Positions 14,827 through 21,839 of a stretch of DNA of 23,699 nucleotides are shown piece after piece. The notes beneath the pieces were generated by a model, which worked only from the letters and a program-made list of their open reading frames with translations, had not been told where the DNA came from and made no database searches. The stretch covers positions 1 through 23,699 of the forward strand of contig CAVFDI010000026.1 in the NCBI GenBank assembly GCA_963621145.1. Direction: 5' to 3'. Position numbers and translations under genes: made by a program. This DNA comes from W0P28-013 sp963621145. Its GTDB lineage: Bacteria > Bacteroidota > Bacteroidia > Bacteroidales > Paludibacteraceae. Positions within the stretch are counted from its first letter, which is position 1. Each line of letters starts with the position of its first letter.

Positions 14827-16188
14827 ATGACTTCCGACCAAATTTCTGATATTGTTGCGGCACAAAAAGCCTATTTTCGTACGGGTGCAACGCTGCCCAT
14901 TGCGGAGCGAAAACGTGCGTTGAAACGTCTGCGTGCATCACTTAAAAAGCACGAATCGGCACTCGCCGAGGCGCTCTGGACCGATCTACACAAATCGTAC
15001 GAAGAGGCTTATCTTACCGAAATTGGCCTGGTTTATGCCGAAATAGACATGCACATGCGCCATGTGCGTCGCTGGGCCAGAACGCGCTGCGTGTTACCAT
15101 CGTTGGGCGTTATGCCGTCGCGCTGCCGTGTAATGACCGAACCGCTTGGCACAGCACTCATCATTGCGCCATGGAACTACCCCGTGCAACTGCTGCTCAA
15201 TCCGCTAGTTGGCGCGCTGTCGGCTGGCTGCACGGCTGTGCTTAAGCCGTCGCCCTATGTGCCGCACGTTTCGGCAATTTTGGAACAGATTGTAACTGAC
15301 GCTTTTCAGCCTGAATATGTGGCAATTTTTCAAGGCAATCGCTATGTGAACACCGTCCTGCTCGAACAGCGCTACGACCTGATTTTCTTCACTGGAAGTC
15401 CTGTGCTTGGCAAAGTGGTGATGGCGGCTGCGGCAAAAAATCTCACGCCTGTGGTTCTAGAGTTGGGTGGGAAAAGTCCGTGCATTATCGATGCCAATGC
15501 CGACATAGAACTCGCCGCCAAGCGCGTGGCGTGGGGCAAAGCGTTGAATGCTGGGCAAACTTGCATTGCGCCAGATTATTTGCTGCTTCACCAAAGCGTG
15601 AAAGAGCGTTTTGTAGAGGCGTTAAAGCGCAATTTTGCGGTTCTGCTTGGCGACGACCCAAAGCAATCGAAACATTTCGCACGCATTGTCAGCGACAAAG
15701 CCTTCGAGCGACTGCGTGGCTATCTTGCCGATGGCGAAATAGTTTTCGGTGGCGAAACCGATGCTGCAGAACGCTATTTTTCGCCCACTATATTAGATGG
15801 TGTGTCGCCCACTTCGCCTGTGATGATCGAAGAGATTTTCGGCCCAATTTTCCCCATTCAGACTTTTTCAGAAATCGACGAAGCGGTGGCATTTGTTGTC
15901 GACCGCGAAAAGCCATTGGCACTCTACTATTTCGGCAAAAATGGCGATTATGTGCTGCGTCACACCTCGTCGGGCGGCGCGTGTGTGAACGACACCATCA
16001 TGCACATCACCAACCAGCGCATGCCGTTTGGTGGTGTGGGCAATTCGGGCATGTCGGCCTACCACGGCGAGGAGAGTTTCCGCGCATTTTCGCACCGCCG
16101 CTCGGTAGTCGTCTCGTCCACCTGCATCGACGTGCCATTTCGCTATATGCCCTACAAAATGTTTAAGTTCGTTAAGAAACTATTATGA
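14827..16188 (+). CDS. NAD(P)-dependent aldehyde dehydrogenase, ALDH3-like
   Basis: 453 residues, oxidising aldehydes to carboxylic acids. Seen: PWNYP (115-119), the cofactor segment FTGSP (188-192), the catalytic base E212 in LELGGKSP (211-218), and the nucleophile C246 in NAGQTCIAPDY (241-251). Further on, EEIFGPIFP and the PFGGVGNSGMSAYHG motif occur. The short length (about 450) and the basic/aromatic tail (FRYMPYKMFKFVKKLL) are typical of class 3 enzymes, which often act on fatty or aromatic aldehydes and may sit at the membrane; the substrate here is not known. The stop overlaps the next start (ATGA at 16185-16188), indicating coupled translation with the DUF721 gene. Confidence 0.92.
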   Translation: MTSDQISDIVAAQKAYFRTGATLPIAERKRALKRLRASLKKHESALAEALWTDLHKSYEEAYLTEIGLVYAEIDMHMRHVRRWARTRCVLPSLGVMPSRCRVMTEPLGTALIIAPWNYPVQLLLNPLVGALSAGCTAVLKPSPYVPHVSAILEQIVTDAFQPEYVAIFQGNRYVNTVLLEQRYDLIFFTGSPVLGKVVMAAAAKNLTPVVLELGGKSPCIIDANADIELAAKRVAWGKALNAGQTCIAPDYLLLHQSVKERFVEALKRNFAVLLGDDPKQSKHFARIVSDKAFERLRGYLADGEIVFGGETDAAERYFSPTILDGVSPTSPVMIEEIFGPIFPIQTFSEIDEAVAFVVDREKPLALYYFGKNGDYVLRHTSSGGACVNDTIMHITNQRMPFGGVGNSGMSAYHGEESFRAFSHRRSVVVSSTCIDVPFRYMPYKMFKFVKKLL

Positions 16189-16487
16189 AACGAGTCTATC
16201 CAGAGAAACTTTCGGTTGATTTGATTCGTCGCGCCTTGTGCGTGGGCGAAGGTGGCGAAGCCATGGCAGCGCATTTTCGCGAAAGCGAAGCGATTGAGGC
16301 ATGGAAAAAAGTTTTGGGTCCATTGGCAAACTACAGCACAGGCTTAGAACTGCGCGAAGGCATGTTGCGGGTGCGCATCACATCGCCCATGCTGCGCAGC
16401 GATCTTTTTATGCAACGTGCTGCACTCGTCGAAAAACTGAACAACGCCATCGGGCGCAAATTGGTGAAAGGCATCACTTTTTATTAG
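16185..16487 (+). CDS. DUF721 (DciA-family) protein
   Basis: 100 residues. EAIEAWKKVLGPLANYSTGLELREGMLRVRITSPMLRSDLFMQRAALVEKLNNAIG (about 35-90) matches the DUF721 core: a short helix with a conserved Trp, then a KH-like beta-beta-alpha unit. In other bacteria DciA proteins of this family help load the replicative helicase DnaB; whether this short Bacteroidota form does so is not established. It overlaps the aldehyde dehydrogenase gene by four bases although no functional link is apparent. It is most often found near recF/gyrB in other genomes, so this setting is unusual. Confidence 0.82.
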   Translation: MKRVYPEKLSVDLIRRALCVGEGGEAMAAHFRESEAIEAWKKVLGPLANYSTGLELREGMLRVRITSPMLRSDLFMQRAALVEKLNNAIGRKLVKGITFY

Positions 16488-16498
16488 GCGATGAACCA

Positions 16499-16525
16499 TT
16501 GTTTCAGCATAAATTCTTAATTTTG
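16499..16525 (+). promoter_or_regulatory. Candidate promoter of the MFS gene
   Basis: TAATTTTG at 16518-16525 is a good -7 box. The nearest TTG (16499-16501) is only 16 bp away, shorter than usual. The expected start at about 16532 coincides with the first 9-bp leader repeat at 16533. Confidence 0.45.
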
Positions 16526-16532
16526 CGAGATC

Positions 16533-16559
16533 AACTTTATAAACTTTACAAACTAAAAT
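16533..16559 (+). repeat. Phased 9-bp leader repeat before the MFS gene
   Basis: Three 9-mers in register, AACTTTATA, AACTTTACA, AACTAAAAT, ending 3 bp before the ATG at 16563. Confidence 0.7.
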
Positions 16560-16562
16560 ATC

Positions 16563-18023
16563 ATGTTGAACATTCAGAAAAAGATGAGCAATGCGTTTAT
16601 GGCGTTGCTTAGTTTGCCCGCCACCGCCATGGGATTCGGGCTTTCGGTGCAGATTGCTGCACTCAGTTGGATTCTCTCGACGCGCTACGGGCTCGACATC
16701 AGCCAGATAGGCATTGTGTGGGCGGCAGGTCCTATTGCGGGCATTGTGGCGCAACCCATCGTTGGACTCATTAGCGACAAACTTTGGTTCATGGGTGGGC
16801 GTCGCCGTCCGTGGATTGTGATTGGCGGCATTCTCACTGGTCTGATGCTGTTGGCGTTGCCAAACCTCGGCATCATTCAAGAGGTTTGTGGTGCTCACGG
16901 AGCCGAAGGACTGCTGGTGATAGCCGTTACAGTGGCACTCACGCTCGATCTTTCGATCAATGTAAGTTTCAACCCTACGCGCTCGCTCATTGCCGACTGC
17001 ACGCCTGCCAGCGACCGTTCGCGCGGCTACACTTGGATGCAAACCGTGTCGGGAACATGCGGCGTGTTGGCCTATCTTATCAGTGTGATTTGGGGCAACA
17101 TTGTGCTGATTTATGTGGGCGTTGGCGTGGCTTTGCTGTTCACGCTGGTGCCGATTTTCTTCATCGAAGAGCCGCGCACACTCGAAAACCAAAAAGCAAT
17201 AGAAGATGGCAAAACCGAACCAGCAAAAGCAAAATCGTCGGTACGCGATGTGTTTAGCGCACTATTTCCGCTGACAGGCTTCCTGATTTATGGCATCTAC
17301 GTGATAGTGGCAAAATTGATCGGATTGGCCGATAATTCGCAGATTTCAATCTTCGGCTGGTTCACACTCAACACAGTGGAACTCATCTGCGTGCTGGTCG
17401 AGATTGTTGCGATAGTGATGGTTTTGACAAATGTTTTGCGCGAAACGAGCAACAACAACGAATTTCAAAAAATTCTTTTGGCGCATTCGTTCACTTGGTG
17501 GGGCGTGCAGACCATGAACATCTACATGTTTTTCTACGTCTCCACAAAAATCGCTGGGCTCGACGATAGTTCCATGCAGACCGTAAACTCTATGGCATTC
17601 CTTGTGCGCGATTTGGTTGGCGCATTGCTGCCCGTGCTAGTGCTGAATGTGATAGCCAAACGTCGCGGCATGACGATGACACACACCTGCTCCATTCTGC
17701 TGATGGCCATTGGCTACGCACTGATTTGGCTCTACGGAAGCAACATTGTAGTGTTCTTCATCGCATTGAGCGTGGTTGGCATTGGTTGGGCTTCGTTGGT
17801 ATCGCTGCCATTTGCCATTATGAGCGAAAAGGTCGATCAGACCAAAATGGGTTTGTACATGGGCATTTTCAACCTGTCGGTAGTGCTGCCACAGTTGGTT
17901 GCCTCGTTCAAAATGGGCGAAGTGGTGAATGCTGCTGCCGATAAATCAATCATCTTTGCCATCTGCGCTGTTTGCTTGGCCATTTCGGGTCTGCTGTGGT
18001 CGTTTGTGAAAAATGACAAGTAG
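16563..18023 (+). CDS. MFS transporter, SLC45-like (sugar:cation symporter family)
   Basis: 486 residues, about 12 predicted membrane helices. The loop between helices 2 and 3 reads SDKLWFMGGRRRPWIVIGG (71-89), with the GRRRP signature of SLC45/sucrose-maltose type transporters and of the related GPH family. A second basic loop (AKRRGMTMTHTC) occurs at the equivalent place of the C-terminal half. These proteins generally import disaccharides or sugars with protons. The specificity cannot be read here; no sugar-utilisation genes or SusCD pair are adjacent. It appears to be transcribed from its own promoter 75 bp after the DUF721 gene. Confidence 0.85.
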   Translation: MLNIQKKMSNAFMALLSLPATAMGFGLSVQIAALSWILSTRYGLDISQIGIVWAAGPIAGIVAQPIVGLISDKLWFMGGRRRPWIVIGGILTGLMLLALPNLGIIQEVCGAHGAEGLLVIAVTVALTLDLSINVSFNPTRSLIADCTPASDRSRGYTWMQTVSGTCGVLAYLISVIWGNIVLIYVGVGVALLFTLVPIFFIEEPRTLENQKAIEDGKTEPAKAKSSVRDVFSALFPLTGFLIYGIYVIVAKLIGLADNSQISIFGWFTLNTVELICVLVEIVAIVMVLTNVLRETSNNNEFQKILLAHSFTWWGVQTMNIYMFFYVSTKIAGLDDSSMQTVNSMAFLVRDLVGALLPVLVLNVIAKRRGMTMTHTCSILLMAIGYALIWLYGSNIVVFFIALSVVGIGWASLVSLPFAIMSEKVDQTKMGLYMGIFNLSVVLPQLVASFKMGEVVNAAADKSIIFAICAVCLAISGLLWSFVKNDK

Positions 18024-18050
18024 AATGAGAGCATAGAGCATAGAAGATAG

Positions 18051-18077
18051 ACTGCAGACTGCAGGCTGCGACTGCAG
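18051..18077 (+). repeat. ACTGCAG heptamer repeat
   Basis: ACTGCAG at 18051-18057, 18058-18064 and 18071-18077, with GCTGCG between the second and third. It lies 27 bp after the MFS stop, preceded by a degenerate AGCATAG repeat (18030-18043). Confidence 0.7.
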
Positions 18078-18158
18078 ATAAAAATCTGACATCTAGCAAT
18101 TTAGTCATAGTAATATGCAAAAAAAATTGCAGGAAATTCAAAACAAACAACCTATAAG

Positions 18159-18189
18159 TTGATTTACTGAATAAAAAATCATATCTTTG
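18159..18189 (+). promoter_or_regulatory. Promoter of the HigBA-like operon
   Basis: TTG (18159-18161), 20 bp, TATCTTTG (18182-18189): a full match. The ATG is at 18210, leaving a leader of about 15 nt. The imperfect palindrome CAACctataaGTTG (18148-18161) overlaps the -33 box and could be the antitoxin's operator. Confidence 0.75.
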
Positions 18190-18209
18190 CAGCGAAAATA
18201 AATAGCGTT

Positions 18210-18755
18210 ATGACTTTCGACGAGATTACAGAAAATAGACTTTGGGCTGTACACTACGATAACGAGAAATACAACGCACTAGAAACAGTTTTCAACCAGT
18301 GGAACGACGCCGAATATCTAGTTTCGTTTTTCAGCGAAAAATTCAACGATCTTGTAACGCATTTTAAGATCACACGTTTGGAGGATGCGATTTTCGACAC
18401 AATGGACGATAGCGATCGTTTGGAATGTTTAATTTTAGACATTTCGCCCGACACAAATTTAGACAAACTTTTTCGTCCGCTGCAAAACAGCAGAACATCG
18501 GAAATGCTACTTGATAAGGAAAAAGCTCGACTACAAAATCGTCCGCAACATGCAAGTTGGCTGCGCATATACGCTATAAAGCTCAACTCTGGCATCTACA
18601 TCATTACTGGTGGAGCGATTAAACTTACACGCACAATGCAAGAACGAGCGCATACGTTAAGGGAATTAGAAAAAATGGAACAAACAAGGCAATATCTTGT
18701 AACAAACGGCATTATCGACAACGATAGTTTTATCGATTTTATAAGGGAGGGCTAG
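18210..18755 (+). CDS. HigB/RelE-like toxin with an N-terminal extension (putative)
   Basis: 181 residues. The C-terminal part (about 115-165), ASWLRIYAIKLNSGIYIITGGAIKLTRTMQERAHTLRELEKMEQTRQYL, follows the pattern of Gp49/HigB-type RelE toxins, in which a strand ending in GG.I is followed by a basic, helix-forming ER...REL segment. These are ribosome-dependent mRNA interferases. The first 110 residues (DEITENRLWAVHYDNEKYNALETVF..., acidic LECLILDISPDTN) are not part of a standard RelE fold, which is about 100 residues in all. The gene is 2 bp before a HigA-like antitoxin gene, in toxin-first order as in higBA. The toxin role rests on context and this local similarity. Confidence 0.65.
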   Translation: MTFDEITENRLWAVHYDNEKYNALETVFNQWNDAEYLVSFFSEKFNDLVTHFKITRLEDAIFDTMDDSDRLECLILDISPDTNLDKLFRPLQNSRTSEMLLDKEKARLQNRPQHASWLRIYAIKLNSGIYIITGGAIKLTRTMQERAHTLRELEKMEQTRQYLVTNGIIDNDSFIDFIREG

Positions 18756-18757
18756 AT

Positions 18758-19069
18758 ATGAAAACGACACAAGACCAAATTGCTTTTCTTCGCAAGCACA
18801 AATCCGCCACGCCATCGCAATGGCGCGAAAAGGCAGAGAGGCGCAGAGCTAATCAAGATTGGTTACAATACGCCCGAACCATTGCCATTCAGGTTGCGGT
18901 GGCCATGAAAGGACAAAACCTTTCGCAGCGACAATTGGCAGAACGCCTTAACTGCTCGCCGCAATATGTTTCGCGATTATTAAAAGGCGAAGAAAACATG
19001 TCGCTAGAAACCATTTGTAAATTAGAAAAGGCGCTAGACGTATCGATAATGCAGGAGATGATGGCGTGA
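18758..19069 (+). CDS. XRE-family antitoxin (HigA-like)
   Basis: 103 residues with a helix-turn-helix at 56-77 (SQRQLAERLNCSPQYVSRLL) followed by a standard closing helix (SLETICKLEKALDV). The first 45 residues are basic and helical (SQWREKAERRRANQDWLQY), a likely toxin-binding arm. Starting 2 bp after the toxin-like gene, it should neutralise that protein and repress the promoter at 18159-18189. Confidence 0.8.
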   Translation: MKTTQDQIAFLRKHKSATPSQWREKAERRRANQDWLQYARTIAIQVAVAMKGQNLSQRQLAERLNCSPQYVSRLLKGEENMSLETICKLEKALDVSIMQEMMA

Positions 19070-19094
19070 ATTTCGCCACACATTGCAAAATAAA

Positions 19095-19130
19095 CCGTCG
19101 GCTTTCAAACTAGTTTTGAAAGTCGACGTT
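19095..19130 (+). terminator. Hairpin, probable terminator of the HigBA-like operon
   Basis: CGTCGGCTTTCAAA (19096-19109) can pair with TTTGAAAGTCGACG (19115-19128) with one G-U-type mismatch. The tail TTGCTTTATG is only modestly T-rich. It faces the rpsT terminator 18 bp away. Confidence 0.55.
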
Positions 19131-19147
19131 GCTTTATGTATGAAAAC

Positions 19148-19180
19148 AAAAAACTCCTTCCGAGATACGGAAAGAGTTTT
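19148..19180 (-). terminator. Terminator of the tRNA-Glu / rpsT unit
   Basis: On the minus strand AAACTCTTTCCG, loop TATCT, CGGAAGGAGTTT, then TTT: a 12-bp stem with one G-U pair and a T tract, 30 bp after the rpsT stop. Confidence 0.85.
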
Positions 19181-19207
19181 CCAACTATAAAAACTAAAAG
19201 CTACACC

Positions 19208-19462
19208 TTATGCCAACTTGTTGACATGCAGGGTAAGTTTCGATTTCAGATTACCAGCTTTGTTGCGGTGAATGATGTGGCGTTTTGCCAATTTGTCGAG
19301 CATCGAAGCAACTTTTGGCAACATTTCGATACCAACGGCTTTGTCGGTAGTAGCGCGCAAAGCACGAACAGCGTTACGAGCAGTGCGAGCAGCGTATCTG
19401 TTGGTCAAACGGCGTTTCTCAGTCTGACGAATTCTCTTAATTGAAGATTTGTGATTTGCCAT
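19208..19462 (-). CDS. rpsT: 30S ribosomal protein S20
   Basis: 84 residues, highly basic and helical: MANHKSSIKRIRQTEKRR at the start and KLAKRHIIHRNKAGNLKSKL near the end, as in S20, which binds 16S rRNA early in 30S assembly. The ATG lies 27 bp after the 3' end of tRNA-Glu on the same strand and no promoter is seen in between, so both are expected on one transcript. Confidence 0.97.
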   Translation of the reverse strand: MANHKSSIKRIRQTEKRRLTNRYAARTARNAVRALRATTDKAVGIEMLPKVASMLDKLAKRHIIHRNKAGNLKSKLTLHVNKLA

Positions 19463-19489
19463 TATAACAAATTTTATGCGTTAAATTAG

Positions 19490-19561
19490 TAGCCCATAGC
19501 AGAATCGAACTGCTCTTTCAAGAATGAAAATCTTACGTCCTAACCGATAGACGAATGGGCC
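19490..19561 (-). tRNA. tRNA-Glu (TTC anticodon)
   Basis: 72 nt folding as a cloverleaf on the minus strand. The acceptor arm is GGCCCAT / ATGGGCT with discriminator A. The anticodon stem TAAGA / TCTTG encloses the loop TTTTCAT, whose central TTC reads Glu codons. The T arm is AGCAG-TTCGATT-CTGCT. The 3' CCA is not encoded. Confidence 0.95.
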
Positions 19562-19596
19562 AAATGTGACAATTTTCGTGTCCGTTTTTGCGAGTG

Positions 19597-19627
19597 CAAA
19601 GTTAGGGCATTTTTTTGGATCTCACAA
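19597..19627 (-). promoter_or_regulatory. Promoter of tRNA-Glu and rpsT
   Basis: Minus strand: TTG (19627-19625), 20 bp, TAACTTTG (19604-19597). The predicted start is near 19590, about 30 nt before the mature tRNA 5' end. Confidence 0.8.
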
Positions 19628-19748
19628 ATTATACACAAAAAAAATATCGCAAAACTTGCAATTCGCTGATTATCAGTAGATTATTTTACAAAAAACGGTC
19701 GATTTTTCTCGTCAAGAAGACGATTTTTGCAAGTTTTTTACCCCAAAA

Positions 19749-21464
19749 TCAGCGTAAATTTGCGCCATTTCGGCGGCGACGCACTGCAAAACTGATACCA
19801 GCCACAGCCAAAAGCACCAACACGGGCAACACCATATTTATTATCTGCCAAAGATGTCGACTATTTGTGGCAGAAACGCGGTTCAAAAGTCGCAGCGTGA
19901 CCTGCCTATTGCGCAGCGAAAGCCAATCGGCATCGTCGGTGAGGTAGAGCAAGGCATTGAGCAGAAAATCGCGATTGCCGTAGGTTTGGTGCGTCACGCG
20001 ATCGTAGCCGAGCGGCAACACACGCCAACCTTGCTGCGTCTGTTCCAAATCGTTGCGAATGAGGTCGCCATCGGCCACCACAAGTTGTCGCGTAGGCTCG
20101 CTCACATCGCGGTGAGGCAAGGCATTTTCAATATCGGAAGGCACTGCCCTGCTCCGCGACGGAAAAATAGAAGTAAACTCGCCCTCGAGTAGCGCCGCCA
20201 CAGGCTGATAGCGCGTGAACCAATAATCGTCGGTTGCGCCATCGGTGAGCATTTGCTGCAGACTGACCACACACGGCGTTTGCGCCACGTGTGTAGCATT
20301 CGAAGTAATGAGCAAAATCTGTTTATCTACCTGATTATCAGCATTATTGGTAAATTCTAGAGTCGATGCAAAATTAGCCCGAACTTGCAGCAGATTGCGC
20401 GTGATGGGCGATTGCGGCGAAGTGAGCAGCAGCGGCTCGTAGAACCACGGCACAGGCTCGAAATAGGGCTGCTCCGACGGCGAAGCGATATTCACAGGCT
20501 GATAGGCGCACTGGGCATCTTGCACCACATCGTTGGCAATGCGCACGCCATAGCGGAAAAGTTGGTCTTGCAGGTTCACATCGAGCGGAATGAGCGTGGC
20601 ATCGCTGCCATTGGTGAGCGCACCATCTTGCATTTGCGTGCCATCGACGAACCACATCACGCGGCCGCCATTCATTATGTACTGATCGATGATGTATTTG
20701 TCGGTTTCGGAGAATGGTTGCGTTGGTTTTGCAACAATTATCGCCTTATAATCGGCCAAAACGCTGGCGTCGCTTCCGAGCGTGCCGCGATCGATCTGAA
20801 AATAGCGGCTGAACGCTTCCGAGGCAGAATATACCTCCTCTTCGGAGAGTTCGCCATGCCCTTCGATGAAAGCGATTTTGTCGACATTCTTCTTGGTGAG
20901 AATGCGAATGGCATCGGTGAATTCGTATTCCAGATTTTCGATGGCATGGTTTATTCCCTCTTCGCCACTGCGGCGTGCATCGGGCTGGAGCAGACACACG
21001 GGCATGGTGTCGCCAAGGCACGAAACCTCGGCCCACGGAAAGACGATGCTCTGCGTAAGTCGACCATCGGCATCGCGCGACGCCACCGACATGCCACGCA
21101 GTCCGCGCTGTTCGAGCGAATAGTAGCGGCGCTGACGCTCATTATCGTCATTCGCATCCGAAGGATTTTCGAAACGATAGCGAATGCGCGTGCGAGCAAA
21201 AGCGTTCAACTCGTCGATGAGTTCGCTCGCGGCATTGTTCAATCGCGCAAAATTGGCGTCGACATTTCCGCCCGAATAAAAAGTGATTTCGATGGGTTCG
21301 GATTGTTGGCGCATAAGCGTTTTAGTCTGCTCCGCAATGCTGAAACGGTGTTCGGCAGTGAGATCGAGCCGCACAAACGGCAGCAAGGGCAACAGCGCCA
21401 CTAGCACTACCCAAACCGCAAGCAACGCGATGGCAAAATGTGTATTTTTGAGATGAAGGTTCAC
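19749..21464 (-). CDS. gldG: GldG-family ABC transporter-associated protein
   Basis: 571 residues. A membrane helix near the N-terminus (about 10-30, IALLAVWVVLVALLPLLPF) is followed by FVRLDLTAEHRFSIAEQTKTLM, the typical GldG/ABC-2 auxiliary start. A long periplasmic region includes EGHGELSEEEVYSASEAF, PFSETDKYIIDQYIMNGGRVMWFVDG and a DD..WFTRYQPVA segment. It ends with a C-terminal helix (about 543-560) and a basic tail. In gliding Bacteroidota GldG works with GldA and GldF as an ABC exporter; homologues also occur in non-gliding species, with unclear roles. The start is a GTG at 21464, with no suitable ATG nearby. gldF, usually just upstream, is not adjacent here. Confidence 0.82.
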   Translation of the reverse strand: MNLHLKNTHFAIALLAVWVVLVALLPLLPFVRLDLTAEHRFSIAEQTKTLMRQQSEPIEITFYSGGNVDANFARLNNAASELIDELNAFARTRIRYRFENPSDANDDNERQRRYYSLEQRGLRGMSVASRDADGRLTQSIVFPWAEVSCLGDTMPVCLLQPDARRSGEEGINHAIENLEYEFTDAIRILTKKNVDKIAFIEGHGELSEEEVYSASEAFSRYFQIDRGTLGSDASVLADYKAIIVAKPTQPFSETDKYIIDQYIMNGGRVMWFVDGTQMQDGALTNGSDATLIPLDVNLQDQLFRYGVRIANDVVQDAQCAYQPVNIASPSEQPYFEPVPWFYEPLLLTSPQSPITRNLLQVRANFASTLEFTNNADNQVDKQILLITSNATHVAQTPCVVSLQQMLTDGATDDYWFTRYQPVAALLEGEFTSIFPSRSRAVPSDIENALPHRDVSEPTRQLVVADGDLIRNDLEQTQQGWRVLPLGYDRVTHQTYGNRDFLLNALLYLTDDADWLSLRNRQVTLRLLNRVSATNSRHLWQIINMVLPVLVLLAVAGISFAVRRRRNGANLR

Positions 21465-21485
21465 TGTTTTTTAGGTTGACGAGTT

Positions 21486-21521
21486 GATAAGAAGTTGGAA
21501 GAGTTTATCAAGTTCAGCAAG
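21486..21521 (-). repeat. Phased 9-bp leader repeat before gldG
   Basis: Reading the minus strand: ACTTGCTGA, ACTTGATAA, ACTCTTCCA, ACTTCTTAT, ending 21 bp before the GTG of gldG. The first three words are near-identical to those before the ALDH gene. Confidence 0.7.
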
Positions 21522-21555
21522 TATTTTGGCACTGCAATAATCAGAAATTAGAAAT

Positions 21556-21732
21556 CTAAAATTTTTTCTTGTTGCATTTTTCGGAGAGTGGGCAGCCTGC
21601 GCAGTTGCTGGTGTCGCACGAACAGTGATCGCTGCAGCAACAATCAGCGCCTTTGTGCCGAATGCGCCGAACAATGCGCCACAACACCACGCCAACCGCC
21701 ACAGCCAAAATGATATATGCAACGAAGTCCAT
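21556..21732 (-). CDS. FeoB-associated Cys-rich membrane protein
   Basis: A 58-residue protein found by translating the minus strand directly. One membrane helix (about 2-19, DFVAYIILAVAVGVVLW) is followed by a basic stop-transfer stretch (RIVRRIRHKG) and a cysteine cluster: CCC at 31-33, then C37, C39, C44, C47 and C53, with the ending CAGCPLSEKCNKKKF. This matches the small Cys-rich proteins often encoded just after feoB (ferrous iron uptake), whose function is not established. No feoA/feoB is in this window, so it is either an orphan or far from its partner. The ATG directly follows a run of 9-bp repeats. Confidence 0.8.
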   Translation of the reverse strand: MDFVAYIILAVAVGVVLWRIVRRIRHKGADCCCSDHCSCDTSNCAGCPLSEKCNKKKF

Positions 21733-21794
21733 GAAGAAGTTTGTAAAGTTTGTAAAGTTCGTAAAGTTTGAAAGTTTGGAAAGTTTATAAAGTT
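21733..21794 (-). repeat. Phased 9-bp leader repeat before the Cys-rich membrane protein gene
   Basis: Minus strand: AACTTTATA, AACTTTCCA, AACTTTCA (8), AACTTTACG, AACTTTACA, AACTTTACA, AACTTCTTC, ending directly at the ATG. The longest and most regular array of this family in the window. Confidence 0.85.
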
Positions 21795-21820
21795 CAGCAA
21801 AAAATCAATTAAGAAATTGG

Positions 21821-21835
21821 ATAATTGGAAATTAG
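21821..21835. repeat. 15-bp inverted repeat, left arm of a pair around the SDR gene
   Basis: ATAATTGGAAATTAG is the exact reverse complement of CTAATTTCCAATTAT at 22669-22683. The two arms bracket the SDR gene; the bases around each are degenerate AT-rich copies of the same words. Confidence 0.7.
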
Positions 21836-21839
21836 ATAA

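Noticed and set aside
19710..19736. Small hairpin TCGTC-AAGAA-GACGA followed by five T on the plus strand.
   Set aside because: No plus-strand gene ends nearby, and it lies downstream of the gldG stop, where a minus-strand terminator would need the T tract on the other side.
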